In this document: one piece after another, positions 1 through 10,040 of the stretch
Layout of the letters: every line of letters begins with the position of its first letter
Position numbering within the stretch: the stretch's first letter is position 1
The notes under the pieces: generated by a model
The model's database searches: none
Told to the model about the DNA's origin: nothing
The model's input: the letters and a program-made list of their open reading frames with translations, nothing else
Position numbers and translations under genes: made by a program
Assembly: GCF_900104525.1 (NCBI RefSeq)
Contig: NZ_LT629711.1
Span: 1,674,001-1,738,000 of the forward strand
Length of the DNA stretch: 64,000 nt
Reading direction: 5' to 3'
Origin: Pedococcus dokdonensis
GTDB taxonomy: Bacteria; Actinomycetota; Actinomycetes; Actinomycetales; Dermatophilaceae

Positions 1-256
1 GGTGGTCAAGGCCGCCGAAGGTCTCGTGGGCGACCCGGATCACCTCGTCCTGGTGCGCCTCGTCGGCCGCGTTGCCGGCCACTCCGACCGCCTTGGCCGC
101 GCCACCCAGCTGCTCGACGGCAGCGGCCAGCGCCTCGGGCTTGCGCGCCGTGATGACGACGCGGGCGCCCTCGTCGACGAGCTTCTGGGCGATGCCGAGA
201 CCGATGCCCCGGGAGGCACCGGTGACGATCGCGACGGTGCCGTCGTGGAGTCCCAT
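1..256 (-). CDS. SDR-family oxidoreductase, N-terminal part
   Basis: This is the first 85 or so residues of a short-chain dehydrogenase/reductase; the rest lies beyond the left edge. The N-terminus shows the Rossmann nucleotide-binding motif TGASRGIG at about residues 13-20, followed by the ARKPEAL segment typical of an NADP(H)-binding beta2 region. The ATG start lies 16 bases after the stop of the acyl-CoA dehydrogenase gene on the same strand, so the two are probably co-transcribed. Pairing with an acyl-CoA dehydrogenase and a divergent TetR suggests acyl-CoA or alcohol/ketone catabolism. The substrate cannot be told. Confidence 0.88.
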   Translation of the reverse strand, partial: MGLHDGTVAIVTGASRGIGLGIAQKLVDEGARVVITARKPEALAAAVEQLGGAAKAVGVAGNAADEAHQDEVIRVAHETFGGLDH

Positions 257-272
257 GTCAGCAGCCGCCAAC

Positions 273-1418
273 TCAGAGACCCAGGTCCCGGCCGATGAGC
301 TCCTTCATGATCTCGTTCGACCCGGCCCAGATCTTCGAGACCCGGGCGTCGCGCCAGGCACGGGCCACGCGGTACTCGTTCATGAAGCCGTAGCCACCGT
401 GCAGCTGGACGCACTCGTCGAGGACGTCGTTCTGGACCTGAGCCGAGAACCACTTGGCCTTGGCGGCGTCGACGGCGGTGAGCTTGCCCTCGGCGTGCGC
501 CGCGATGCAGTCGTCGACGTAGGCCTGGGTCACCTCGAGCTTGGTCTGCAGCTCGGCCATCTTGAACTTGTTGTGCTGGAACGAGCCGACCGGCTGGCCG
601 AACGCCTTGCGGTCCTTGGTGTACTGCACCGTCTCGCGGAAGATCTGGAACGCGTGCGCGGTGTTCGCGACGGCCGCGCCGACCCGCTCCTGCGGGAGAC
701 GCTGCATCATCGCGATGAAGCCCAGACCCTCCTCGCCGAGCCGGTTGGCGTCGGGCACGCGGACGTCCTCGAAGAACAGCTCGGAGGTGTCGGCCTCCTC
801 CTGCCCGACCTTGTCGAGCTTGCGGCCCCGGCTGAAGCCCTCCATGCCGCCCTCGACCATGAAGAGCGTGATGCCCTTGGCGCCCTTGGACGGGTCGGTG
901 CGGGCCGCCACGATGACGAGGTCGGCCTGGTAGCCGTTGGTGATGAAGGTCTTCGAGCCATTGAGGACCCAGTCGTCGCCGTCGCGGACCGCGGTCGTCT
1001 TGAGGGCCGCGAGGTCGGACCCGCCAGACGGCTCGGTCATCGCGATCGCACAGATCAGGTCGCCGTTGGCCATGCCGGGCAGCCAGCGCTCCTTCTGCTC
1101 CTGGGTGCCGAGGTCGACGATGTAGGGCGGGCAGACATCGGAGTGGATCCCGAAGCAGGACGACACCGCGAAGTTGAAGCCCGCGATCTCCTCGGCGGCG
1201 ACGGCATTGAACCGGTAGTCCTCGGCGCCGGCGCCCCCGAACTCCTCGGGGATGTCGAGACCGAAGAGGCCCTGCTTGCCGGCCTCCTTCCAGATGTCAC
1301 GGTCGACCGACTTCACCTCGAGCATCTGCTCGGCACGCGGCTTGAGGGTCCGCTCGACGAACTCGCGGACCGAGCTGCGGAAGGCCTCGTGGTCGGGACC
1401 GTAGACATTGCGGGGCAT
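273..1418 (-). CDS. acyl-CoA dehydrogenase
   Basis: A 381-residue FAD-dependent acyl-CoA dehydrogenase, normal length for the family, which introduces the alpha-beta double bond in acyl-CoA thioesters. It has the AMTEPSGGSDLAALKT motif in the middle domain, the FITNGYQADLVIVAART segment, and the C-terminal QLHGGYGFMNEYRVARAWRDARV signature with the VSKIWAGSNEIMKELIGR ending. An in-frame GTG/ATG lies further upstream, but the ATG at 1418 is preceded by AAGGAGAG and begins the conserved PRNVYGPDHEAFR sequence, so it was chosen. Repression by the divergent TetR through the palindrome at 1485-1502 is likely. Confidence 0.93.
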   Translation of the reverse strand: MPRNVYGPDHEAFRSSVREFVERTLKPRAEQMLEVKSVDRDIWKEAGKQGLFGLDIPEEFGGAGAEDYRFNAVAAEEIAGFNFAVSSCFGIHSDVCPPYIVDLGTQEQKERWLPGMANGDLICAIAMTEPSGGSDLAALKTTAVRDGDDWVLNGSKTFITNGYQADLVIVAARTDPSKGAKGITLFMVEGGMEGFSRGRKLDKVGQEEADTSELFFEDVRVPDANRLGEEGLGFIAMMQRLPQERVGAAVANTAHAFQIFRETVQYTKDRKAFGQPVGSFQHNKFKMAELQTKLEVTQAYVDDCIAAHAEGKLTAVDAAKAKWFSAQVQNDVLDECVQLHGGYGFMNEYRVARAWRDARVSKIWAGSNEIMKELIGRDLGL

Positions 1419-1484
1419 GGCTCTCCTTGACGGCGCTGCTGGACGCGCAGGTGCGGTGACTCGGAACATGACGCTGAAAGGTGG

Positions 1485-1502
1485 TTAGTAAGCGCTTGCT
1501 TA
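1485..1502. promoter_or_regulatory. probable TetR operator between divergent genes
   Basis: An 18-base near-palindrome (14 of 18 positions symmetric) centred on AAGCGCTT lies between the acyl-CoA dehydrogenase and the TetR gene. It fits the size and symmetry of TetR operators that control divergent fatty-acid catabolism genes. It also overlaps the upstream GTG alternative start of the regulator, which argues for the downstream ATG. Confidence 0.6.
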
Positions 1503-1532
1503 GTGTCCGATGGCTGCGGCATGCTGTCAACC

Positions 1533-2132
1533 ATGTCGACCCCCGCGCGCCCCCTCGAGCCGGTGGCGGACACGGCCCACCGGCTGCTCGAAGCGGCGGC
1601 CGAGGCGTTCGCCGACCGCGGCTTCCACGCCACCACGACGCGCGACATCGCCTCCCGGGCCGGGCTCTCCCCCGCCGGCGTCTACGTGCACTTCGCGTCC
1701 AAGGAGGAGCTGCTCTACCAGCTCAGCCTCGAAGGCCACGTGGCCGCCCGCGACATGCTGCGATCCGCCGCCGACGGCGCCTCCTCGCCCACCGAGGCAC
1801 TGCGGGCGATCATGGCCCGGTTCGCCACCTGGCACGCCGAGCACTTCCGCGTCGCCCGGATCGTGCAGTACGAGTTCGCCAACCTGACACCCGAGCACCG
1901 CGACGCGGTGCTCGGCCTGCGCAAGCAGATCGACGCCGTGGTGCGCGATGTGGTGACCTCCGGCGTGGCCAGCGGAGAGTTCACGGTCGACGACGTCCCC
2001 GACACCACGCTGGCCCTGATGTCGATGGCCGTCGACGTCGCCCGCTGGTACGACCCCGAGATCAAGCGCACCCCCGAGGCGATCGGCGCCGCCTACGCCG
2101 ACCTCGGCGTCCGCCTCGTCACGGCCCGCTGA
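1533..2132 (+). CDS. TetR-family transcriptional regulator
   Basis: A 199-residue TetR repressor. The N-terminal helix-turn-helix is clear: AAAEAFADRGFHATTTRDIA followed by SRAGLSPAGVYVHFASKEEL. The C-terminal ligand domain resembles the TetR_C domains of fatty acyl-CoA-responsive regulators, although the ligand is not predictable. It is transcribed divergently from the acyl-CoA dehydrogenase/SDR pair. A GTG 30 bases upstream is in frame, but it abuts the operator palindrome, so the ATG at 1533 is preferred. It probably represses both itself and the divergent catabolic genes. Confidence 0.9.
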   Translation: MSTPARPLEPVADTAHRLLEAAAEAFADRGFHATTTRDIASRAGLSPAGVYVHFASKEELLYQLSLEGHVAARDMLRSAADGASSPTEALRAIMARFATWHAEHFRVARIVQYEFANLTPEHRDAVLGLRKQIDAVVRDVVTSGVASGEFTVDDVPDTTLALMSMAVDVARWYDPEIKRTPEAIGAAYADLGVRLVTAR

Positions 2133-2155
2133 GGGACACCCCACGCGACACACGC

Positions 2156-2196
2156 ACGACGCGCGGCTGCCGAGCACCTCGGGAGCCGCGCGTCGT
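2156..2196. terminator. bidirectional hairpin between convergent genes
   Basis: A perfect 13-bp inverted repeat (arms 2156-2168 and 2184-2196, 15-base loop) lies between the convergent TetR gene and the ABC permease gene. Its place and strength suit a bidirectional transcription terminator. There is no clear U-tract. Confidence 0.65.
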
Positions 2197-2220
2197 CCTG
2201 CGGTATGAGTGGGGACCGGC

Positions 2221-3129
2221 CTACTTCACCTCGGAGCGGGTCACCCTCCAGAGGCCGATCGCCAGCGGCAGGACCACCCACAGCGCGCTCGCGGTGCCCA
2301 CCTGCGCCCAGTCCTTCGCGTGCATCGCCGCCCCCTCGAGCAGCGGGGTCGTGGCACTGCCGAGGTCGAGCCACTCACCGGCCGTGCGCATCGGCTTGAC
2401 CAGGGCGGTGACGAAGGACCAGGCCGTCGGCAGCACCAGGTAGGCGACGATCGCGGCAGGCGTGTTGAGCAGCGAGAGCCCGAAGCCGACGCCCTGCGCG
2501 AGGTTGAGCACCAGCACCAGGGCGACGCCGGCGAGCAGCCCCCAGCCGAGGCTCCAGCCGCTGTCGGCGCCCCGGGCCTGCACCGCGACCAGGTTGACCA
2601 GCGCGGCCAGCCCGAGAGCGGTCGCGAACGACGCCGCCGCGGCGAGGAGGGCGGCGACCACCTTGGCCGCCACCACCCGGGCCCGACGCGGCTCGATCGC
2701 GAACGTCGTCAGACCAGTGCGCTGCGACCACTCCGCCGTGGCGGCCATGATCCCGACGATCGGCACGAGGATCATCAGGGGCATCGAGGTGGCCCCGAAG
2801 TATCCCTCGTAGCCGTGCGCTCCCCCCTCGACGAACAAGAGGATGGTGAGGATCGCGGCGATCACGACCCCGATGGTGATGAGCAGCCAGCGCCCGGCGC
2901 GGGTGTCGACCATCTTGCGCAGCTCGACCTGGGCCAACCGCGCGAACGGCACACCCGTCGTCGGCCGGGGCCCGCCGATCCTCGGAAGGCGACCCGGGTA
3001 TGCCGCGTGCCCGCCTCCCTGGCGCACGCCACCGCCGCCGTCGGCCCGCGCCCCGGTCGGGCCGGTGCTGGCCGTGGTGGGGTGGGTCGTGGTGGAGTCA
3101 GTCGTGGTGGAGTCGGTCGTGGTGCTCAC
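2221..3129 (-). CDS. ABC-2 type transporter permease
   Basis: A 302-residue permease of the ABC-2 type. The first 40 residues are a Thr/Ser/Asp-rich repetitive leader (STTTDSTTTDSTTTHP), then come six hydrophobic segments starting near WLLITIGVVIAAILTILLF. The GTG start overlaps the stop of the upstream ATPase gene by four bases (GTGA), which indicates translational coupling. With that ATPase it would form a two-component exporter. The adjacent two-component system suggests response to a cell-envelope or antimicrobial stress, but the substrate is unknown. Confidence 0.86.
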   Translation of the reverse strand: MSTTTDSTTTDSTTTHPTTASTGPTGARADGGGGVRQGGGHAAYPGRLPRIGGPRPTTGVPFARLAQVELRKMVDTRAGRWLLITIGVVIAAILTILLFVEGGAHGYEGYFGATSMPLMILVPIVGIMAATAEWSQRTGLTTFAIEPRRARVVAAKVVAALLAAAASFATALGLAALVNLVAVQARGADSGWSLGWGLLAGVALVLVLNLAQGVGFGLSLLNTPAAIVAYLVLPTAWSFVTALVKPMRTAGEWLDLGSATTPLLEGAAMHAKDWAQVGTASALWVVLPLAIGLWRVTRSEVK

Positions 3130-4025
3130 GCCGCCACCTCCTCACGCGCGTTGCTCGCGGTCAGCTCGAGGAACATCTCCTCGAGACCGCGACCGTCGGC
3201 GCCTCGGAGCTCCACCAGGGCGACGCCGTGGCGGGCTGCCGCGGCGCCGACCACGGCGGGCTCGGCCTCTGCGAGCAGGCCACCGCCGGTGGCAGGAGTC
3301 GCGGTCACGCCCTCGACCCGCAGCGCCCCCTCCAGCGCCCCGGGGTCGGTGGCGCGGACGACAGTGCCCTTGCCCTGCAACAGCTCCTGCTTGGTGCCGG
3401 AGGCGACGACGCGACCGTTGCCGATGACGACGATCTCGTCGGCGACCAGCTCGATCTCGTTGAGCAGGTGGGAGGAGAGCAGCACCGTGCCGCCCTCGTC
3501 CGCGTAGCCGCGCAGCAGCGAGCGCATCCAGCGGATGCCGGCCGGGTCGAGCCCGTTGGCGGGTTCGTCGAGGACCAGCACCTCGGGGTCGCCGAGCAGG
3601 GCGTGCGCCAGTCCGAGGCGCTGACGCATGCCGAGGGAGTAGTTGCGGACCCGCCGGTGGCTCTCGCGCTCGGTGAGGCCGACGACCTCCAGCATCTCGT
3701 CGACGCGACGGCGGTCCACCCCCATCACGATGGCGGACAGGGCCAGCACCTCGCGGCCGGTGCGACCGGCGTGCTGGGCGCTCGCGTCGAGCAGCACCCC
3801 GACGTGGCGGCCGGGGTTCGGGAGCGCGGCGTAGGGCCGGCCCAGGACGGTGGCGGTGCCCGAGGTGGCGGGGGTGAGCCCGCAGAGCACGCGCATGGTG
3901 GTGGACTTGCCGGCGCCGTTCGGGCCCAGGAAGCCGGTGACGAGCCCCGGCTTGGCCTCGAACGACACCGCGTCGACGGCCGTCATGGGGCCGTACCGCT
4001 TGGTCAGGTTGGTGACGTTGATCAT
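3126..4025 (-). CDS. ABC transporter ATP-binding protein (CcmA/DrrA type)
   Basis: A 299-residue ATPase of the ABC-2 exporter class. Visible motifs are Walker A GPNGAGKST near residue 35, signature YSLGMRQRLGLA, Walker B VLVLDEPANGLDPAG and the H-loop in LLSSHLLNEIELVADE. The C-terminal 80 residues are the extension common in drug- and antibiotic-export ATPases. It starts with ATG at 4025 and is the first gene of a two-gene operon with the permease, with a 4-base overlap. It is divergent from the histidine kinase gene across about 130 bases. Confidence 0.93.
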   Translation of the reverse strand: MINVTNLTKRYGPMTAVDAVSFEAKPGLVTGFLGPNGAGKSTTMRVLCGLTPATSGTATVLGRPYAALPNPGRHVGVLLDASAQHAGRTGREVLALSAIVMGVDRRRVDEMLEVVGLTERESHRRVRNYSLGMRQRLGLAHALLGDPEVLVLDEPANGLDPAGIRWMRSLLRGYADEGGTVLLSSHLLNEIELVADEIVVIGNGRVVASGTKQELLQGKGTVVRATDPGALEGALRVEGVTATPATGGGLLAEAEPAVVGAAAARHGVALVELRGADGRGLEEMFLELTASNAREEVAA

Positions 4026-4155
4026 GGCTCCAACCCTGCCGGCGCCGGCCGGTCACCCACATCGGTCGGCAGCACTGTCCGGGTCATCCTTTGGTCTCGC
4101 CCGTGGCGACCTGGGGATGACGCGCCCGGGCACGTGCGCGGCATACCCTCGACGG

Positions 4156-5352
4156 GTGCTGCTCCGGAACCCCTCGCCGCTCCCCCGCACCCTGTGGGGC
4201 GAGACCTGGCGCCTCCTGCTGGCACTGGCCTTCGGCGGCTTCATCCTCGGGGCGGTCCTCATCGAGTCCCAGCAGCCCGGGGAACCGCCCGTCCCGGAGT
4301 CGCTCGCGTTCATCGAGGTGGTCCTGGGGATCGTGGCGCTGGCGCTGCTCCCCCTGCGGCGCCGCTACCCCATGCCGGTGGCTGCCGTGACAGCGGTCCT
4401 GAGCGGGTTCTCGGCCCTCGCCACGGGGGCCTCGCTGATCGCCATGATCTCGTTGGCGACGCACCGGCGCTGGCGGCCGGTCGCGTTGGTCGCGGCCCTC
4501 TCGATGGCCGCCTCGGCCTCCTACGAGGCGGTCCGACCGACCGGCAACGGCCTGTGGGGCAACGTCCTGAGCCTGGTGATCGGCACGCTGATCGTCGCGC
4601 TCACCATCGCGATCGGCTACTACATCGGCACCCGGCGCGACCTCTTCGCGTCGTGGCAGCAACGCGCCGAGACGGCCGAGCGCGAGCAGGCCAGCCGGGT
4701 CGCCGAGGCGCGCGCGACCGAGCGCGCGCTGATCGCCCGTGAGATGCACGACGTCCTGGCCCATCGGATCTCCTTGGTGGCCATGCACTCCGGAGCCCTG
4801 GCCTACCGCACCGACCTGTCTGCCGACGACACCACCCGGACGGCCGAGGTGATCCGTGACAACGCCCACCTCGCCCTGACCGAGCTGCGCGAGGTGCTGG
4901 GCGTGCTGCGCGACCCAGCTGCACCTCGTGACGGGGAGGCGATCGAACCGCCGCAACCCACCCTGGCGTCGGTCGAGGCGCTCATCGCCGACGAGCGCGA
5001 GTCTGGCCGGACCGTCAGCGCCGACATCGATGTCGCTGACCTCGACAGCGCGCCGAACGCCCTGTCGCGCAACGCCTTCCGCATCGTCCAGGAGTGCCTG
5101 ACCAACGCCCGCAAGCACGCTCCCGGCGTGCCGGTGCGGCTAGAGATCCGGGGCGGTCCGGATGCGGGGCTCGAGATCAGGGTCAGCAACCCGGTCCCGG
5201 TGGGTGCTGCCCTCCCGACGGGGCTGCCCCGGTCGGGCATGGGCCTGGCTGGCGTGACCGAACGAGCCGTGCTGGCCGGTGGCGAGCTCACCTTCGGCAC
5301 CGACCGGCGCGGCGAGTTCGTCGTGCGCGCTCGGCTACCGTGGCGGGCATGA
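4156..5352 (+). CDS. two-component sensor histidine kinase (NarL/DesK class)
   Basis: A 398-residue histidine kinase of the HisKA_3 family. Four or five membrane segments fill residues 1-160, a short coiled linker follows, and the phospho-acceptor lies in EMHDVLAHRISLVAMHSGAL (His198). A HATPase_c domain follows, with NALSRNAFRIVQECLTNARKHA (N-box) and GMGLAGVTERA (G-box). The GTG at 4156 fits the beginning of the membrane domain; longer versions would overlap the divergent ATPase gene. Its stop overlaps the response-regulator start (ATGA). It probably senses an envelope signal and may control the neighbouring ABC exporter. Confidence 0.92.
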   Translation: MLLRNPSPLPRTLWGETWRLLLALAFGGFILGAVLIESQQPGEPPVPESLAFIEVVLGIVALALLPLRRRYPMPVAAVTAVLSGFSALATGASLIAMISLATHRRWRPVALVAALSMAASASYEAVRPTGNGLWGNVLSLVIGTLIVALTIAIGYYIGTRRDLFASWQQRAETAEREQASRVAEARATERALIAREMHDVLAHRISLVAMHSGALAYRTDLSADDTTRTAEVIRDNAHLALTELREVLGVLRDPAAPRDGEAIEPPQPTLASVEALIADERESGRTVSADIDVADLDSAPNALSRNAFRIVQECLTNARKHAPGVPVRLEIRGGPDAGLEIRVSNPVPVGAALPTGLPRSGMGLAGVTERAVLAGGELTFGTDRRGEFVVRARLPWRA

Positions 5353-6023
5353 GCGAACGCATCCGGGTCGTCCTGGTCGACGACGACCCGCTCGTGCGTG
5401 CCGGACTGGGGATGATCCTCGGCGGCGCTCCGGACATCGAGGTGGTCGCCGAGGCTGCCGACGGAGTGGCGGGCGTGACGACTGTCGCGGCCGAGCAGCC
5501 CGACGTCGTGCTGATGGACCTGCGGATGCCGCGCCGCGACGGCCTCGAGGCCACCCGCCTCATCGTCGCCGACCAGGCCGGGAGCTCGCGGCTGGAGCCG
5601 ACCCGCGTCATCGTGCTCACCACGTTCGACACCGACGACATGGTGGTCAACGCCCTGCGCGTCGGGGCGAGCGGCTTCCTCCTCAAGGACACCCCGCCCG
5701 AACGCATCGTCGACGCCATCCGCTCCGTCGCGGCGGGCGAGCCCACCCTGTCGCCCACCGTGACGGCTCAGCTGATCGCCTCGCTGACGTCGGCCGACGA
5801 CGGCCGCGCCACAGCAGCGCGGGCGCAGCTCGCCACCCTCACCGACCGCGAGCGCGAGGTCGCGGTCGCCATCGGCGAGGGCAAGTCGAACGCCGAGATC
5901 GCCGCAGCCCTCTACCTGGGCGTCCCGACCGTCAAGACGCACGTCTCACGTCTGCTGACCAAGCTGGGCGCCGAGAACCGCGTGCAGATCGCGATGGTCG
6001 TGCACGACGCGGGACGGGACTGA
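5349..6023 (+). CDS. NarL/FixJ-type response regulator
   Basis: A 224-residue DNA-binding response regulator, partner of the kinase whose stop it overlaps by four bases. The receiver domain has the acidic cluster VVLVDDDPLVRAG, the phospho-acceptor Asp57 in VLMDLRMPRRDG, the Thr switch in VIVLTTFD and the Lys in GFLLKDTPPE. The C-terminal LuxR/GerE helix-turn-helix reads LTDREREVAVAIGEGKSNAE then VPTVKTHVSRLLTKLG. It probably regulates the adjacent exporter genes, by analogy with similar actinobacterial layouts. Confidence 0.94.
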   Translation: MSERIRVVLVDDDPLVRAGLGMILGGAPDIEVVAEAADGVAGVTTVAAEQPDVVLMDLRMPRRDGLEATRLIVADQAGSSRLEPTRVIVLTTFDTDDMVVNALRVGASGFLLKDTPPERIVDAIRSVAAGEPTLSPTVTAQLIASLTSADDGRATAARAQLATLTDREREVAVAIGEGKSNAEIAAALYLGVPTVKTHVSRLLTKLGAENRVQIAMVVHDAGRD

Positions 6024-6054
6024 CCCGGGTCCGACCAGCACGCCCTCGGTGGGA

Positions 6055-6981
6055 CTACCGTCCGGGCGCTCGCAACGGCTCGACCTGGCGGACCACCTCG
6101 GCGACGAGCTCGTAGGCCGCGTCGTCGGTGTCGTTGGCCATCCCGAGGATGACCGTGTCGATGCCGGCCTCGGACAGCCGCCCGAACCGGTCCACCGCCT
6201 GGTCGACCGTCTGCACGGGGCCGCGCGGAGTCGACTCGCCGTGACCGTCCTTCGACAGGTTGACCCGGGCCAGGCAGGTCTTCTCGATCTGCGCGTAGTC
6301 GCGCCCCACGTCCGCGCAGTGCTGCCTGATGACGTCGAGCTTGCGCGGGATGCCCTCCGGCCCCAGCCCGAGGTCGAACAGGTTGCACGCGTCGGCGTAC
6401 TGCGCCACCAGCCGCAGCGTCTTCTTCTCGCCACCGCCACCGATCAGGATCGGCGGGTGTGGGCGGCGCAGGCTCTGCGGCACGTTGAGCGGACGCTCGA
6501 GCTGGTAGTGCTTGCCGGCATACGGGCTCTCGTCGCCCTCCCACATCTGCAGGCAGATCTGCAGCGTCTCCTCGAGCCGCTCGAACCGCTCGCTCGTGCC
6601 CGGGTAGGGGATGCCGAGCCCGCGGTGCTCCTCCTCGTTCCAGGCGGCGCCGATCCCGAGCCATGCGCGGCCGCCGGACAGCACGTCGAGGCTGGTCACC
6701 GTCTTGGCGAGGACGCCCGGGTGGCGGTAGGTCACCCCGGTGACCAGCGTGCCGAGCTCGATCGTGCTGGTCTGCCCGGCCGCGAAGGCGAGCGCGGTGT
6801 AGCCCTCGACCATGTCGAGCTCCGGCGGCCCGATCACGTGGATCTGGAAGAAGTGGTCCATCACCCAGAGGCTGACCAGACCCGCGTCCTCGGCGTTGCG
6901 GGCGATCCGACCGAAGGTCGGGCCGATGGAAGCCGGTGCGTCCGGCCAGGAGAAGTTCGACACCTGTAGACCCATGCGCAT
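6055..6981 (-). CDS. LLM-class (luciferase-like) flavin/F420-dependent oxidoreductase
   Basis: A 308-residue TIM-barrel enzyme of the luciferase-like monooxygenase superfamily, close to the TIGR03560 group that often uses F420 in actinobacteria. Family features are GLQVSNFSWPDAP at the N-terminus, GLVSLWVMDHFFQI, LGTLVTGVTYRHPGVLAK, GGRAWLGIGAAWNEEEHRGL and ILIGGGGEKKTLRLVAQYAD. The start was set at ATG 6981, where family homology begins; the frame upstream is open but unlike protein. It stands alone and converges on the response-regulator gene. Whether it uses FMN or F420, and its substrate, cannot be read from sequence. Confidence 0.9.
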   Translation of the reverse strand: MRMGLQVSNFSWPDAPASIGPTFGRIARNAEDAGLVSLWVMDHFFQIHVIGPPELDMVEGYTALAFAAGQTSTIELGTLVTGVTYRHPGVLAKTVTSLDVLSGGRAWLGIGAAWNEEEHRGLGIPYPGTSERFERLEETLQICLQMWEGDESPYAGKHYQLERPLNVPQSLRRPHPPILIGGGGEKKTLRLVAQYADACNLFDLGLGPEGIPRKLDVIRQHCADVGRDYAQIEKTCLARVNLSKDGHGESTPRGPVQTVDQAVDRFGRLSEAGIDTVILGMANDTDDAAYELVAEVVRQVEPLRAPGR

Positions 6982-7089
6982 GGTTGCATCCTGCACACAA
7001 GTTTTCCGGAACGACAAGGCGATGCTCGTCCTGTCCCCTACAGTGGCCGCGCGGCGCCGCAGGGGCGTCCACGCAGAGGGGGTTCCACT

Positions 7090-7392
7090 GTGTTGTTCTG
7101 GGGTTGGGGTGGCAAGAACATCACCCGACAGATCTCGCACCAGCAGGCGGTGCTGCTCACCTACCGCTACCTGCACCTGATGTTCCTGTTCACGACGACC
7201 TGGGGGTACAAGTACGCCCTGGCCACGCAGACCGAGCAGGGCTGGGCGACGCGAGCCGTCACCGACCAGGAGGCCCGTCAGCTGCTCGGTGGCGAGGAGC
7301 TGCGGCCGAGTCTCTGGAAGCGGTTCAGCATCTTCCTGCTGCTCGGCGCCGTGCTGCTCTTCGTCGTGGTCGGCGCGCTCAGCGGCTCCTAG
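7090..7392 (+). CDS. small two-helix membrane protein, function unknown
   Basis: A 100-residue protein starting with GTG after an AGAGGGGG ribosome-binding sequence. It has an aromatic N-terminus (LFWGWGGKNITRQISHQQ), a weakly hydrophobic segment at residues 22-41 containing YRYLHLMFLFTTTWGYKY, and a strong helix at residues 79-97. A soluble loop of about 35 residues connects them. I do not recognise the family. Good codon bias and a sound start support it as a gene. Confidence 0.65.
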   Translation: MLFWGWGGKNITRQISHQQAVLLTYRYLHLMFLFTTTWGYKYALATQTEQGWATRAVTDQEARQLLGGEELRPSLWKRFSIFLLLGAVLLFVVVGALSGS

Positions 7393-7415
7393 CCCGAGCC
7401 GGCCGGGTCGGGGCC

Positions 7416-7451
7416 GTCGGCCGGGACCCTCGGCCGGGACCGTCGGCCGGG

Positions 7452-7454
<3 letters not shown>
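7416..7454. repeat. 13-bp tandem repeat, three copies, ending on the ettA stop codon
   Basis: Three adjacent 13-base units of the form GTCGGCCGGGACC run from 7416 to 7454. The last unit contains the TGA stop of ettA, read on the minus strand. It is one of three stop-codon-spanning repeats in the left part of the window. Confidence 0.75.
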
Positions 7455-9134
<1,680 letters not shown>

Positions 9135-9177
9135 GGGGGCAAGGCTATCCGCCGCCGCCCCCACGCCCGAATCCGCG

Positions 9178-9777
9178 TCACACCGTCGCCAGCTCCCGGC
9201 CCCCGCCTTCGCGGGGCACCTCACCGGTCGGCTCCGCCACCACCTCGTAGTCATCGGTCTCCGGGTCCTGCCCGGTCGGAGGTCGACGCCCCGCGAGGTC
9301 ACCGGGGTCGTAGGACCCGAAGTCCTCCTGCACGACAGGCGCCTCACCCTCGAGCGCGGCCATCGCCTCCTGCACCCCCTCGTCGGCCATCCGGTCGTGG
9401 GTGTCGAGCTGGGCGCGGGACACCCGGGTCAGCGCGGTGGTGCCCCAGCTGAGGTCGTGGCCGACCGTGTAGGCGTCGATCTCGACCGAGGTCGCGTGGC
9501 TGTCGTCGGCCCGCAGCCACTGGTTGACCCTGAGCCGGCCGTAGACGACCACGGGCTCCCCCTTCTTCAGGGAGTTCGCGACGTTGGCGCCGAGCGACCG
9601 GAACGCGGTGACGTTGTAGAAGCTGGTGCCGCCGTCCTCGTACTCCCGCGTCCTGGTGTTGAGCCGGCGCACCGTCGACGCCAGCCGGAAGGCCGCGAAC
9701 GGCACCCCGAGCTTGGTCGTCCGCGACTCGGGGTCGGCGACCATCCGGCCGGTCACCGTGATGTAGGACTCGTTCAT
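9178..9777 (-). CDS. single-stranded DNA-binding protein (SSB paralogue)
   Basis: A 199-residue protein with an OB-fold SSB domain over residues 1-110: YITVTGRMVADPESRTT, FAAFRLASTVRR, TSFYNVTAFRSLGANVANSL and GEPVVVYGRLRVNQW. The acidic C-terminal half is unlike the short DDDIPF-type tip of the housekeeping SSB, so this is probably the second, divergent actinobacterial SSB rather than the replication protein. A GAGGTGAG sequence precedes ATG 9777. It is transcribed towards ettA across a 43-base gap. Confidence 0.88.
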   Translation of the reverse strand: MNESYITVTGRMVADPESRTTKLGVPFAAFRLASTVRRLNTRTREYEDGGTSFYNVTAFRSLGANVANSLKKGEPVVVYGRLRVNQWLRADDSHATSVEIDAYTVGHDLSWGTTALTRVSRAQLDTHDRMADEGVQEAMAALEGEAPVVQEDFGSYDPGDLAGRRPPTGQDPETDDYEVVAEPTGEVPREGGGRELATV

Positions 9778-9908
9778 CTCGCTCACCTCGTCTGTGGGTT
9801 GTCCTTGGGCAGGACACCCACAGTGCTGCGGGTCGGCCACCACCGCGACGCCCCAGGCCGACGCCTGTGGACGGGCGGGAGCGCCGCGAGACGCTGTGGA
9901 CGAAACGC

Positions 9909-10040
9909 GCCTCAGCGGCGCGGTTGCTGCGCCTCAGCGGCGCGGTTGCTGCACCTCAGCGGCGCGGTTGCTGCACCTCAGCAGCGCGGTTGCTGCACCT
10001 CAGCAGCGCGGTTGCTGCACCTCAGCGGCGCGGTTGCTCC
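9909..10040. repeat. 22-bp tandem repeat, six copies, overlapping a gene's stop codon
   Basis: Six head-to-tail 22-base units (core CTCAGCGGCGCGGTTGCTGC) fill 9909-10040 with only one- or two-base differences. The unit at 10019-10040 contains the stop codon and last codons (EQPRR) of the GTPase gene on the minus strand. Every other unit repeats the same stop-codon sequence beyond the gene end. The unit length is not a multiple of three, so expansion would alter non-coding 3' sequence only. Confidence 0.92.

Noticed and set aside
72..1430. Long plus-strand open frame over the acyl-CoA dehydrogenase gene
   Set aside because: Shadow frame caused by high GC at third positions; no family motif, and the minus strand has a full enzyme.
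9909..10040. CRISPR-like repeat array
   Set aside because: Units are directly adjacent with no spacers, and no cas genes are present; it is a simple tandem repeat.
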